Part shown: piece by piece, positions 34,298 through 43,600 of the stretch
Layout of the letters: each line of letters starts with the position of its first letter
How positions within the stretch are numbered: position 1 is the first letter of the stretch
Program-made: the position numbers and the translations under genes
Notes under the pieces: model-generated
What the model was told of the DNA's origin: nothing
What the model saw: the letters and a program-made list of their open reading frames with translations, nothing else
The model's database searches: none
Assembly (NCBI RefSeq): GCF_026261605.1
Contig: NZ_CP102486.1
Span: forward strand, 2,852,001-2,916,000
Length of the DNA: 64,000 bases
Direction of reading: 5' to 3'
Origin: Dechloromonas sp. A34
Lineage (GTDB): Bacteria; Pseudomonadota; Gammaproteobacteria; Burkholderiales; Rhodocyclaceae

Positions 34298-34804
34298 ATG
34301 AAAGTATTTGGTATTGCCGGCTATTCCGGCTCCGGCAAGACGACCTTGCTGGAAAAGCTGATTCCCCAATTGACCGGGCGCGGCCTCAAGGTCTCGGTGA
34401 TCAAGCACGCCCATCACGGTTTCGATATCGATCGTCCGGGCAAGGATTCCTACCGTCACCGCGAAGCTGGGGCGAGCGAAGTGCTGCTTTCCTGCAACGA
34501 CCGCTGGGCCCTGATGCACGAGCGGCGCGCCGACAGCGACGTGACGCTGAACGAACTGCTCGAACGGCTGGCGCCCTGCGATCTGGTGCTGATCGAGGGC
34601 TTCAAGCAGGAACCCGTGCCCAAGCTGGAAGTCTACCGCCCCGAGAACGGCAAGCCGCCGTTGTTCCCGGAGCGCGACGATATCGTGGCGGTAGCCACCG
34701 ATGCCGAGATCGTCACCACCCTGCCCAAGCTGCCGCTCAACGATATGGCGGCGATCGCCTCTTTCATCATCGCTACCCTCAACTTGCCGGAACGATCATG
34801 CTGA
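34298..34804 (+). CDS. mobB: Molybdopterin-guanine dinucleotide biosynthesis protein MobB
   Basis: 168 residues with a P-loop GYSGSGKTTLLEKL near residue 8, KHAHHGFDIDRPGKDSYRHR and the Walker B-like segment DLVLIEGFKQEP. MobB is a GTP-binding partner of MobA in attaching GMP to molybdopterin; mobA is not in this window. It overlaps moeA by seven bases. Cytosolic. Family certain. Confidence 0.94.
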   Translation: MKVFGIAGYSGSGKTTLLEKLIPQLTGRGLKVSVIKHAHHGFDIDRPGKDSYRHREAGASEVLLSCNDRWALMHERRADSDVTLNELLERLAPCDLVLIEGFKQEPVPKLEVYRPENGKPPLFPERDDIVAVATDAEIVTTLPKLPLNDMAAIASFIIATLNLPERSC

Positions 34805-36015
34805 GTTTTGAACAAGCCCTGGAAAAACTGCTTGCCGCCGCCCAACCGGTCGAGGAAGTCCGCTCCTTGCCGCTGACTGCCGCCGCCGGTCGCGTGCTGG
34901 CCGTGGCACAGTCGTCCACGGTTGCCGTGCCGCCCCTCGACAACTCGGGGATGGATGGCTATGCCGTGCGTACCGCCGATGTCGCTGCCGCCGGTGTTTG
35001 CCTGCCGGTCAGCCAGCGGATTCCGGCCGGTACCGTCGGCACCTCGTTGCAGGCGGGTACCGCTGCCCGCATCTTCACCGGTGCGCCGGTGCCGGCCGGC
35101 GCCGACGCCGTGGTCATGCAGGAACTCTGTGAGCATGGTGCGGGCGGGGTGGTGGTCAATCACGTACCGCGCCTCGGCGAGAACATCCGCCGGGCCGGCG
35201 AGGACATCGCCATCGGGGCGGAAATCCTCAAGCCCGGCATCAAACTGCGGCCGCAGGACATCGCGCTCGCCGCCTCGGCCGGTTTGCCGGAACTACCGGT
35301 CTATCGCCGGGTGCGGGTCGGTGTCTTCTTTACCGGCGATGAACTGGTCCAGCCGGGCGAACCCCTGCCGCCGGGCGCCATCTACAACTCCAACCGCTAC
35401 GCCTTGCGGGCCCTGCTCGAAGGCATGGGGTGCGAGGTGCGTGATCTCGGCACGGTGCCCGACAACCTGGCGTCGACCCGCGATGCCTTGCGCCGGGCGG
35501 CAGCCGACAACGACCTGATCATCACCAGCGGCGGCGTCTCGGTCGGCGAGGAAGATCACGTCAAGCCGGCAGTCGAGGCCGAAGGCCGGCTCGACATGTG
35601 GAAGATCGCCATCAAGCCGGGCAAGCCGCTGGCCTTCGGCGAAGTCCGCCGGAATGCCGACAACGGCGGCGGCAAGGCCTGGTTCATCGGCCTGCCGGGC
35701 AACCCGGTGTCGGCCATCGTCACCTTCCTGATCATGGTCCGGCCTTTCGTGCTGCGCTTGCAGGGGGTGAGCGAGGTAACGCCGCGCGGCTTCAATCTGC
35801 GCGCCGATTTCGACTGGCTGCGCCCGGATGTTCGCGCTGAGTTCCTGCGTGGTCGGATCAACGACTCCGGTGGCGTCGACCTCTACCCCAATCAGGGCGC
35901 CGGCGTCGTCACCTCGCTCTGCTGGGGCGATGGGCTGGTGCTCAACAAGCCCGGACTTGCCATCAAGCAGGGCGACAGCGTGCGCTTTGTGCCCTACGCG
36001 GAGTTGCTGTCATGA
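34798..36015 (+). CDS. moeA: Molybdopterin molybdenumtransferase MoeA
   Basis: 405 residues, family-typical. It inserts molybdate into adenylylated molybdopterin. The motifs are DNSGMDGYAVRT near residue 46, RIFTGAPVPAGADAVV, the MPT-binding TSGGVSVGEEDHVK and the loop FIGLPGNPVSAIVTF. The C-terminal domain IV is complete. It overlaps mobB upstream and moaD downstream (ATGA), so the three Moco genes are translationally coupled. Confidence 0.95.
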   Translation: MLSFEQALEKLLAAAQPVEEVRSLPLTAAAGRVLAVAQSSTVAVPPLDNSGMDGYAVRTADVAAAGVCLPVSQRIPAGTVGTSLQAGTAARIFTGAPVPAGADAVVMQELCEHGAGGVVVNHVPRLGENIRRAGEDIAIGAEILKPGIKLRPQDIALAASAGLPELPVYRRVRVGVFFTGDELVQPGEPLPPGAIYNSNRYALRALLEGMGCEVRDLGTVPDNLASTRDALRRAAADNDLIITSGGVSVGEEDHVKPAVEAEGRLDMWKIAIKPGKPLAFGEVRRNADNGGGKAWFIGLPGNPVSAIVTFLIMVRPFVLRLQGVSEVTPRGFNLRADFDWLRPDVRAEFLRGRINDSGGVDLYPNQGAGVVTSLCWGDGLVLNKPGLAIKQGDSVRFVPYAELLS

Positions 36016-36260
36016 GCGTGAAGATTCTCTATTTCGCCAGCCTCAAGGAAGGGCTTGGTATGGCCGGCGAATCGATCGTCCTGCCGGCCGGCGTGACCAC
36101 TGTCGGCGCCTTGCGCGACTGGCTGGTCGGCCAGGGGCGGGAAAAACTGGCGAGTGCAAAGAACCTGCGTTGCGCCGTCAATCAGGATATGGCCGGGCTC
36201 GATGCACCAGTCAAGGAGGGCGACGAGATCGCCTTCTTTCCGCCGGTGACCGGCGGTTAA
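36012..36260 (+). CDS. moaD: Molybdopterin synthase small subunit MoaD
   Basis: 82 residues with a ubiquitin-like fold, ending in the required Gly-Gly (FFPPVTGG) that is thiocarboxylated to donate sulfur for molybdopterin. The ATG overlaps the moeA stop. The partner MoaE is not encoded next to it. Complete and of usual length. Confidence 0.93.
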   Translation: MSVKILYFASLKEGLGMAGESIVLPAGVTTVGALRDWLVGQGREKLASAKNLRCAVNQDMAGLDAPVKEGDEIAFFPPVTGG

Positions 36261-36272
36261 CAAGGAAACGTA

Positions 36273-37175
36273 ATGTCTATTCAATGGTATCCCGGCCACA
36301 TGACCTCGGCCCGCAAGAAGGCCGCGGAAACGCTGGCCATGGCCGATGTCGTGGTCGAGGTGCTCGACGCCCGCCTGCCGCAGGCGAGCAGCAACCCGAT
36401 GATTCACGAGCTGCGCACCTTTCGCCAGCGCCCCTGCCTGAAATTGCTGAACAAGGCCGACATGGCCGATCCGGCGGTGACCAAGCTGTGGCTGGAATAT
36501 TTCGAGCAGCAGCCGGGCGTCAAGGCGGTGGCGATTTCCTGCAAGAAGGCCAGCGACGTGGCGCGTATTCCCGGCTTGGCGCAGAAGCTGGCGCCGCATC
36601 GCTGCGATGCCGTCAAACCGCTGCGCCTGATGATCATGGGCATCCCCAACGTCGGCAAATCGACGCTGATGAATGCGCTGGTCAAGAAGAAGGTCGCCGC
36701 CGTCGGCGACCAGCCGGCGGTGACCAAGAGCCAGCAGCGCATCGACATCAGTTCGCGGCTGACCATCTACGACACGCCGGGCATGCTCTGGCCGAAGATC
36801 GATCATCCGATCGACGGCCTGATGCTGGCCGCCAGCCATGCGGTCGGCGTCAATGCCTATATCGATGAGGAAGTCGCGACCTTCCTCGCCAGCTTCCTGC
36901 TCGAAGCCTATCCGGCCATGCTCACGGCCCGCTACGGCTTTGCCACGGCAGGCCTGGACGGTGTGGCCGTGATCGAAGCCGTCGCCAAGAAGCGGGGCTG
37001 TCTGCTCAAAGGGCGAGGCGGCGAGTTCGATCTGGAAAAAGCCGCGGCCATTCTGCTCACCGATTACCGGACCGGCGCCATCGGCCGGATCAGCCTCGAA
37101 ACGCCGGCCCTGCGCGAAGCCAGAGCCCGGCAACCGGCCCAGAAATCACCGCTCGACACCCCGGAAGGCGAGTGA
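36273..37175 (+). CDS. rbgA: Ribosome biogenesis GTPase YlqF/RbgA
   Basis: 300 residues with the circularly permuted GTPase order of this family: G4 LNKAD near residue 64, then G1 GIPNVGKSTLMNAL near residue 126, then G3 DTPGMLWPK. It starts QWYPGHMTSARKKA, the RbgA N-terminus. It assembles late 50S ribosomal intermediates, in the cytosol. It lies 12 bp after moaD and closes the run. An acidic C-terminal tail ends at DTPEGE. Confidence 0.93.
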   Translation: MSIQWYPGHMTSARKKAAETLAMADVVVEVLDARLPQASSNPMIHELRTFRQRPCLKLLNKADMADPAVTKLWLEYFEQQPGVKAVAISCKKASDVARIPGLAQKLAPHRCDAVKPLRLMIMGIPNVGKSTLMNALVKKKVAAVGDQPAVTKSQQRIDISSRLTIYDTPGMLWPKIDHPIDGLMLAASHAVGVNAYIDEEVATFLASFLLEAYPAMLTARYGFATAGLDGVAVIEAVAKKRGCLLKGRGGEFDLEKAAAILLTDYRTGAIGRISLETPALREARARQPAQKSPLDTPEGE

Positions 37176-37296
37176 CCGGATCCAGCATTCTGGTCTGCCT
37201 GATCGCTCGCTAGGCTTGGTGGGATCGTGGCGACCGCCTCCGGTCGTTGCTGTGTGCTCCGGCCAGCCCTTGCTTGTTTTTGGTCGAGCCGGCTAG

Positions 37297-37896
37297 CTAG
37301 CGGACGATTGCCGAAATGATGTCGATGTCGCGTTCGGCTGGCTTGCTGGCGTTGCGGCTGGCTCGGTCGCCGACATTGCCTTTGCTGGCGCTCTTGGTCC
37401 GTGCGCCTGCTGCCGGCTTTGCATTTGCCTGAGTCTTCTTCGCTTTCGTTTCCTTGACGACTTGGCGATTCGTCGCTTGGCTGCCTTCTCCAGCCGCCGG
37501 CTGACGGCTGGCCGGTTTATCAAGTTCGCGCTGTATGGCCTGGAAAACGTTCGTCCCGGCCTCCCGATCCGTCGCGCCATCGCCTTGAGGACTAGCGGCG
37601 GCAAGGATTAACGCCGCCCCCTCGGTCGGCTTGTCAGGTGCGGGCAGCGCGGCTTGTTGCTGGGCGCCAGCGGGCACCAGGTCGGTGCTGGCAGCGCGAG
37701 CTTGCTCGACCACTGGAATCGTCCGCAACTCTTCGCCGGAGGTGTTCATTCCCGACTGGAGGCTGACGACCATCCAGGCCGCCCCGGCCAGAAATGGCAG
37801 AAGGGCCAACATCCAGAATAGCTTGCTGTTTTTCCCTGACGACGGGGTGTCACGAAACCTGGAGTTTTTCGGGTCGAGATCACTCAGGATGCTCAT
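37297..37896 (-). CDS. Single-pass membrane protein with low-complexity periplasmic tail
   Basis: 199 residues starting MSILSDLDPKNSRFRDTPSS. One transmembrane helix (KLFWMLALLPFLAGAAWMVV, ~27-46) puts ~150 residues outside. The tail is rich in Ala, Gln, Lys and Pro, and ends in a conserved-looking ERDIDIISAIVR. No enzyme motif. It is divergent from the T6SS operon across a 203-bp region with repeats, so it may be co-regulated with it. Family not recognised. Confidence 0.65.
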   Translation of the reverse strand: MSILSDLDPKNSRFRDTPSSGKNSKLFWMLALLPFLAGAAWMVVSLQSGMNTSGEELRTIPVVEQARAASTDLVPAGAQQQAALPAPDKPTEGAALILAAASPQGDGATDREAGTNVFQAIQRELDKPASRQPAAGEGSQATNRQVVKETKAKKTQANAKPAAGARTKSASKGNVGDRASRNASKPAERDIDIISAIVR

Positions 37897-37961
37897 CGGT
37901 TTGCTTTTGTCGGGTTCCAAGCGGGGCTCCGTTGGTCGGCTGGTTGAATGCAAATGGAATC

Positions 37962-38025
37962 AATGCATCATTGTAATATGAAAAATGGAAGTTACAGAAT
38001 GCATCCATTTGTATTAAACTGTAAC
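37962..38025. promoter_or_regulatory. Repeats between the membrane-protein gene and the T6SS operon
   Basis: In an AT-rich gap there are two direct copies of AATGCATC(C)ATT (37962-37972 and 37998-38009). An inverted pair GTTACAG / CTGTAAC (37991-37997 and 38019-38025) is 21 bp apart. The arrangement suits a dimeric regulator controlling both directions. No regulator family is assignable. Confidence 0.45.
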
Positions 38026-38099
38026 GCCAATGGCATGTTGTAAATCTGCCAGCATGCCCGTTAGGCGGGCCAATCGGAATTACTGGTAAAGGTATTGGC

Positions 38100-38945
38100 T
38101 TGATCCAATTTGCCGTTTTGGCATATTTTCTGCTGGTCGCGATCGCCGTTGTAATGGTTGTTTTTCCGGACTATCGGATGCGCATCATGGCGACCTTATG
38201 GCTTGCCGTGAGCAACGCCTGTATGCCGGTATTCAGATTCAGCCAGCGCATTTCCGGCAATTTTTCGACCATTCTTCTGGCATCAAAATGCCGATTTTTC
38301 GGTATCGGAAAATTCGTTGCGACCAATCCGGGCTTGAGTGCTGCCGCCTTGATGGTGATCCTGGCTCCGTCGTTGATCGTTGTCGTCATGGGCGGGGCGA
38401 CGGTGTTCGATTTTGCCGACGACGGTGCGCTTCCCGACCGCCAGATCGTCCGCTTGCTGGAGGGGGAGCAACTGGCGCCGCCGCCGGCGCTGCCGCCCGA
38501 GGTATTCACCACGCGCGAGGTGGAAATGGTGCGGCCCGACATTGCCCATGCCAGCCGCAACTGGAAGCAGCTGGACCAGGAATTCACGCAGCGCCTGCTG
38601 ATTGTCTTCAAGCTGATGAAGGAGCGCCATGGCTACGAAATGGTGCTGATCGAAGGTTATCGCAGCCCGGAGCGTCAGGCGCAACTCCAGGCGCAAGGAA
38701 GTCACGTGACGCAGGTCGGGGCCAACATGAGTTATCACCAACACGGCCTGGCGGCCGATTCGGCTTTTTACCGGGACGGCAAGGTCGTCATTTCCGAACG
38801 CGATCCCTGGGTAATGCGGGGCTACGAACTCTATGGGCAAATTGCCGAGCAACTCGGGCTGACCTGGGGCGGGGGCTGGAAAATGCAGGACTACGGGCAC
38901 GTCGAACTGAGGCGCAAGGGTGTTCTTGGGCACCCGGCCCGATAG
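38100..38945 (+). CDS. M15-type peptidase with membrane anchor, T6SS-linked (TagX-like)
   Basis: 281 residues from a TTG at 38100. Two N-terminal helices (~3-23 and ~79-104) anchor a periplasmic M15-fold domain (~155-275) with zinc motifs SYHQHGLAADSAF near 211 and GHVEL near 266. In Acinetobacter, the M15-related peptidase TagX cleaves peptidoglycan to let the T6SS cross the wall. Position 30 bp before PAAR and upstream of TssM supports the same role. The start is judged from the N-terminal helix; no later ATG retains it. Confidence 0.8.
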   Translation: MIQFAVLAYFLLVAIAVVMVVFPDYRMRIMATLWLAVSNACMPVFRFSQRISGNFSTILLASKCRFFGIGKFVATNPGLSAAALMVILAPSLIVVVMGGATVFDFADDGALPDRQIVRLLEGEQLAPPPALPPEVFTTREVEMVRPDIAHASRNWKQLDQEFTQRLLIVFKLMKERHGYEMVLIEGYRSPERQAQLQAQGSHVTQVGANMSYHQHGLAADSAFYRDGKVVISERDPWVMRGYELYGQIAEQLGLTWGGGWKMQDYGHVELRRKGVLGHPAR

Positions 38946-38975
38946 ACCGGAATTATCTGAACAATTGGAGTAAAG

Positions 38976-39242
38976 ATGAGCAGACCTTTCATTCTTCTGG
39001 GTGACAAAACCGATCATGGCGGCGTCGTCATAACGGCTTCCGAAACCAGCGATTGCGACGGCAAGGGGATCGCCCGTATCGGGGATCAGGTGACCTGTCC
39101 GCAGAAGGGGCACGGCAGCGTGACGACCATCGTGACCGGCGATCCGACGGCGACCATCGACGGCAGATCGGCGGCTCGCCACGGCGACAAGACGGCCTGC
39201 GGGGCAACCCTGATCGCCAGCCAGTCGCTGACCACCGACTGA
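38976..39242 (+). CDS. PAAR-domain T6SS spike-tip protein
   Basis: 88 residues of a single PAAR domain: GDKTDHGGVVITASETSDCD, ARIGDQVTCPQKGHG and AARHGDKTACGATLI with the His/Cys residues that bind zinc at the tip. PAAR sharpens the VgrG spike and can carry effectors; there is no C-terminal toxin extension here. It lies 30 bp after the M15 gene. VgrG is not encoded in the window. Confidence 0.93.
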   Translation: MSRPFILLGDKTDHGGVVITASETSDCDGKGIARIGDQVTCPQKGHGSVTTIVTGDPTATIDGRSAARHGDKTACGATLIASQSLTTD

Positions 39243-39262
39243 CCCAGAGCAGCTCAATATCC

Positions 39263-40681
39263 ATGTGGCCGACAGTATTCAAGGTGCTTGGCGGGAGTCT
39301 GCTGACTTTGGCCATTGTCTGGGGCCTTGTCCTCGCCTGGTGGCAGTCGAACGACTATGAGCCGAGCACGATCGATCTGGTCCTTTACCTGGGAGCCATT
39401 CCACTGGCCGTGATTGGCGGCTACTGGCTGTTACGCGGCTTCATCGAGCATCTGAAGGCGCCACCGCCAGTCGCCAAGCCAAATGTCCAGAGCGCGGTCG
39501 ATGACGATCCGCTGTCCGGTACGCGAGCCCGAACAGCAGCTGCCGAGCGCTGTTTTTCATTGTGTCTGATCGACTCCTGGCTCAACGTGCCGGCCGGCGC
39601 ATCGGCGGACGATGTTCTCGCCGCCCTGGAGGCTGGCAAGTCTCCTGAGCCCAGTGCGCAGCTGACCGACGCAGCTGGCTTTCCGGTCTTTGTCGCCGAG
39701 GTCAAGGAGATCGACGTGGACGGCATGGCGGAGCGCTTGCTTGGCGAGGCCCGGCCGATCCGCCAGTTTTCCGATCAACCTGACATGGTCAGGGCCTTGG
39801 CTCTGCTCGATGATGTTCTGGAGAAGGCCCACGGGCAGGTCAACTCGCTTCTTGAGCAGTGCCCCGACAAACTCGGTTTGCAAATGCTCTGTCTGGTTCC
39901 GGCCGACTGGAACCCTGCTCATTTTCCGGCGATGCGTATCTGGTTGGGCAATTACTGGCCCGAGTTCGATACGGCACGCCTGGAAATCACGCTGCTGCCG
40001 GCGGTCAGCGAAGTCGATGCGATGCGGCAGGTTGACGAGACCATCCTCCGTGCCAATCGCGAACCGTCCGCGAATGAGTTGTTCCTGATCGTCGGCGCTG
40101 CCTCCGCGGTCAATGAGCGAACGGTGGAAAACTGGGCAGCCAGCCAGCGTTTGTTCACCGCCAAGCATCAGCACGGCCGAATTCCCGGCGAAGGGGCGGT
40201 CGCCTTGCTCCTCGCCAGTCCGGCGCTGGTTCAAGGTCTTGATCTTGCGGAAGCGACGGTGATCAGCCGGGTCAGCCACGGCCAGCGCGACAAGCGCGTG
40301 GACGCGGGCGGCCGGATCGGCGGTCGCTTGATCGAGCAGCTGATCGAAGGTTTGCTCGACGTGACTGCCCTCGACAGCACAAAAATCAAGGCCGCCATTT
40401 CCGATGCCGACCATCGTTCCGGCCAGATTACCGAAATGCTGGAGGGCCTCGGACAGGTCTTCGAACATCTTGATCCCATCAAGGATTGCCTGGCGATCGG
40501 GCGTGTCAACGGCTCACTGGTGCCCATCGGCAGCCTGATTGCCTTGGCCTGCGCCCGCGCCAGGGTATTGGCCGACGACGCGCCGATCCTCTGCCTGAGC
40601 AACCAGCACGACATCGACCGGGCTGTGCTTCTGGCCATGCCTTTTGTCGCCCAAGCTCCCATTGAACCCAGCACCACTTGA
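39263..40681 (+). CDS. T6SS-block protein with a thiolase-like signature
   Basis: 472 residues. Two N-terminal transmembrane helices (~5-25 and ~34-57) precede a long soluble part. The motif GRIPGEGAVALLLASP near residue 308 has the GEGA.ALLL pattern seen in the second half of beta-ketoacyl synthases. The conserved Cys-His-His triad of active thiolases cannot be placed, so the domain may be structural. The gene sits between PAAR and TssM with 20-bp spacing, so it belongs to the operon. I do not recognise a named T6SS family. Confidence 0.7.
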   Translation: MWPTVFKVLGGSLLTLAIVWGLVLAWWQSNDYEPSTIDLVLYLGAIPLAVIGGYWLLRGFIEHLKAPPPVAKPNVQSAVDDDPLSGTRARTAAAERCFSLCLIDSWLNVPAGASADDVLAALEAGKSPEPSAQLTDAAGFPVFVAEVKEIDVDGMAERLLGEARPIRQFSDQPDMVRALALLDDVLEKAHGQVNSLLEQCPDKLGLQMLCLVPADWNPAHFPAMRIWLGNYWPEFDTARLEITLLPAVSEVDAMRQVDETILRANREPSANELFLIVGAASAVNERTVENWAASQRLFTAKHQHGRIPGEGAVALLLASPALVQGLDLAEATVISRVSHGQRDKRVDAGGRIGGRLIEQLIEGLLDVTALDSTKIKAAISDADHRSGQITEMLEGLGQVFEHLDPIKDCLAIGRVNGSLVPIGSLIALACARARVLADDAPILCLSNQHDIDRAVLLAMPFVAQAPIEPSTT

Positions 40682-40697
40682 TCAAAGCCCACCTCCG

Positions 40698-43600
40698 ATG
40701 TCCCGACTCCGTTCATTACTGACCGACTCCCGTTTTCTCTCCGTTATTGGCATCCTGGCCATCACGGCGTTCTTCTTCCTCGGCGCCAAGACGCTGAAGG
40801 TGGCGATGCTCTGGGCTGCGCTGGCCAGTGCGCTGATCCTCACCGTCTGGGCCGCCGTCTGGCTGATTCGTCGGCATCGCGCCCGGAAAGCCGGCGAAGC
40901 GATCGGCTCGATGCTCGAACAGCAAGGCGATGCGGCTCAGAAGCGCGCCGGAGCGGCAGCCGGGGCGGAGATCGAAACCCTGAAGCAGCGCATGCAGGAG
41001 GCCGTCAAGACAATCAAGACCTCCAAGCTTGGCCAGATGTCCGGATCCGAAGCGCTGTACGAACTACCGTGGTACATCACCATCGGCAATCCGGCCGCCG
41101 GGAAAAGCACCGCCATCGTCAACTCCGGCCTGAAATTCCCGTACGACGACGGTGGCAATGCCATCATCAAGGGCATCGGCGGCACCCGGAACTGCGACTG
41201 GTTCTTTACCACCGAGGGCATTCTGCTTGATACGGCAGGGCGCTATTCGGTGCATGAGGAGGATCGGGAGGAGTGGCTGGGTTTTCTCGGCCTGCTGAAA
41301 AAACATCGGCCACGGGCGCCGATCAACGGGATTCTGGTGACGGTCAGCATCGGCGAATTGATGGGCAACTCGCCGGCGTTCGCCATCAACCTCGCCAAGA
41401 GCCTGCGTCAGCGGGTGCAGGAACTGACTGAAAAACTCGAAGTGTTCGCTCCGGTCTATGTGTTGTTTACCAAGGTCGACCTGATTCCGGGCTTCCATGA
41501 TTTCTTCCTCGATCTCGACTGGAACGAGCGGGACCGCGTCTGGGGCGCGACGATTCCCTACGACCAGGCCAGCGGCAATGAGCTGATTTCACTGTTCGAT
41601 CGCCATTTCGACGAACTCTATGAGGGGCTGCGCGCCATGAGCGTGGCCCAGCTGTCGCGGGTCCAGGGAGACAACACGCCGCCCGGCCTGCTTACCTTCC
41701 CGTCCGAGTTCGTCGCCATCAAGCCCGCCCTGCAAGCCTTCATCGCAACGCTGTTCGAGGACAACCCTTTCCAGTTCAAGCCGGTATTCCGCGGCTTCTA
41801 CATTACTTCGGCAATCCAGAGTGCCGACATCAAGCCGATCTCCAGCGACCGTGTGTTGCGGAAATTTTCGCTGAGCGGAGGTGGTGGCGCCCAGGTTCGT
41901 ACTGCCCTCAATCACGGTTATTTTCTCAAGGAGCTTTTCTCGAAGGTGGTCTTCCCGGATCGCAATCTGGTCCGGCAGCACACCACCCGTGCAAAAACCA
42001 GGGTGCGCCAGTTCGCCGTGCTCGGTGCCCTGTGTTTTCTCGGGCTGGCGCTTGGTGGCTGGAGCTGGTCTTATCTCAACAATCGCAGCCTGCTGGATAA
42101 CGTCGAGCAGGATATCGCCAAGGCGGTCCGCGTCCAGGAAGGGCGGATCGACCTCCAGTCTCGGCTGGAGGCGCTGGATATCATCCAGGATCGCCTGACC
42201 CAGCTCGAACGCTTTAATGAGGACCACCCAATTTCGATCGGCCTCGGCCTGTACCAGGGCGGGTTGATGGCCGACAAGCTGCGCAGCGAATACTTCACCG
42301 GCGTCAGCAACCTGATGCTGGCCCCGGTAAAGGAAAATCTCGAAGCCTTCCTGAACGAGGTCAATGCCCACGGCGATCGCCTCAAGCCCCAGGCGGCGGA
42401 AGCAAATGCCACGGCATCGGGCAAGCCTGCCGCCCCAAGACCCTACAAGGATGCCACGCCATCCGATGTCGAAGACGGCTACAACGCGCTGAAGACCTAT
42501 CTGATGCTGTCGAGCCACGAGCACCTCGATGTCGGCCATCTCTCCGACCAGATGACGCGATTCTGGCGGGGCTGGCTGGAGGCCAACCGGGGGACGATGA
42601 GTCGCGAGCAGATGATTCGTTCCGCTGGACGCATTCTGTCCTTCCATTTGGAGCAGGCGAACCATCCGGATTGGCCGGTGATCGGCAACAACCTGGCGCT
42701 GGTCGACGAAGTGCGCGACAAGCTGCGCCATGTCGTGCGCGGCATGCCGGCTGCCGAGCGCGTCTATGCCGAGATCAAGGCCCGGGCTTCGACGCGCTTT
42801 GCACCGCTCACGGTCGCCAGCATCGTCGGCCCCGACAATGCGGCTCTGATGGCCGGCAGCCATGTGGTTTCCGGGACCTTCACCGTCGAAGCCTGGCGGG
42901 ACTATGTCCAGGCCGCGATCAAGGATGCGGCGACCAGCGAGCAGAAGAATGCGGACTGGGTCCTGCAGACCTCGACCAAGGACGACCTGACGCTGGAGGG
43001 CAGCCCCGAGCAGATCCAGAAATCGCTGATCGCCATGTACAAGAAGGATTACGCGGAAGAATGGAAGCGCTTCGTACTGGGCATCAGCGTCGCCTCCTTC
43101 GAAACCTTCCCGGAGGCTGTGGCCGCGATGAACCGTCTGGGCGATGCGCCGACCTCACCGGTTGGCACGCTGATCAAGGTGATTTTCGATCAGACCGCCT
43201 GGGACAATCCGGAGATGGCTAATCTTGGCCTGCAACGAGCCCAGAAGGGCTTCATCGAATGGTTCAAGCGCTCGGTGCTCCAGATGTCGCCGAGCCGGGT
43301 TCAGGTCGATGTCAATGTTGCGGCCAAGAATGCGGAAGTGCCGATGGGGCCGATCGGCAAGGAGTTTTCCGGGTTCGGCCGCCTGGTGATGCCGCGCGAC
43401 AAGGGCGACCCGGTGGTGGATACCTATCTCAAGCAATTGTCCAAGATCCGCACCCGTCTGAATCAGCTGAAAAACCAGGGCGATCCCGGCCCGGGGACGC
43501 TCAAGCTGATGCGTGAAACCATCGACGGCGGCACTTCCGAGCTGGCCGAGACGTTGCGCTTCGTCGACGAACAGATGCTGACCGGGATGCCGGACAACCA

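Noticed and set aside
37176..37296. Gap after rbgA searched for a terminator
   Set aside because: No clear stem with T-tract was found, so none is reported.
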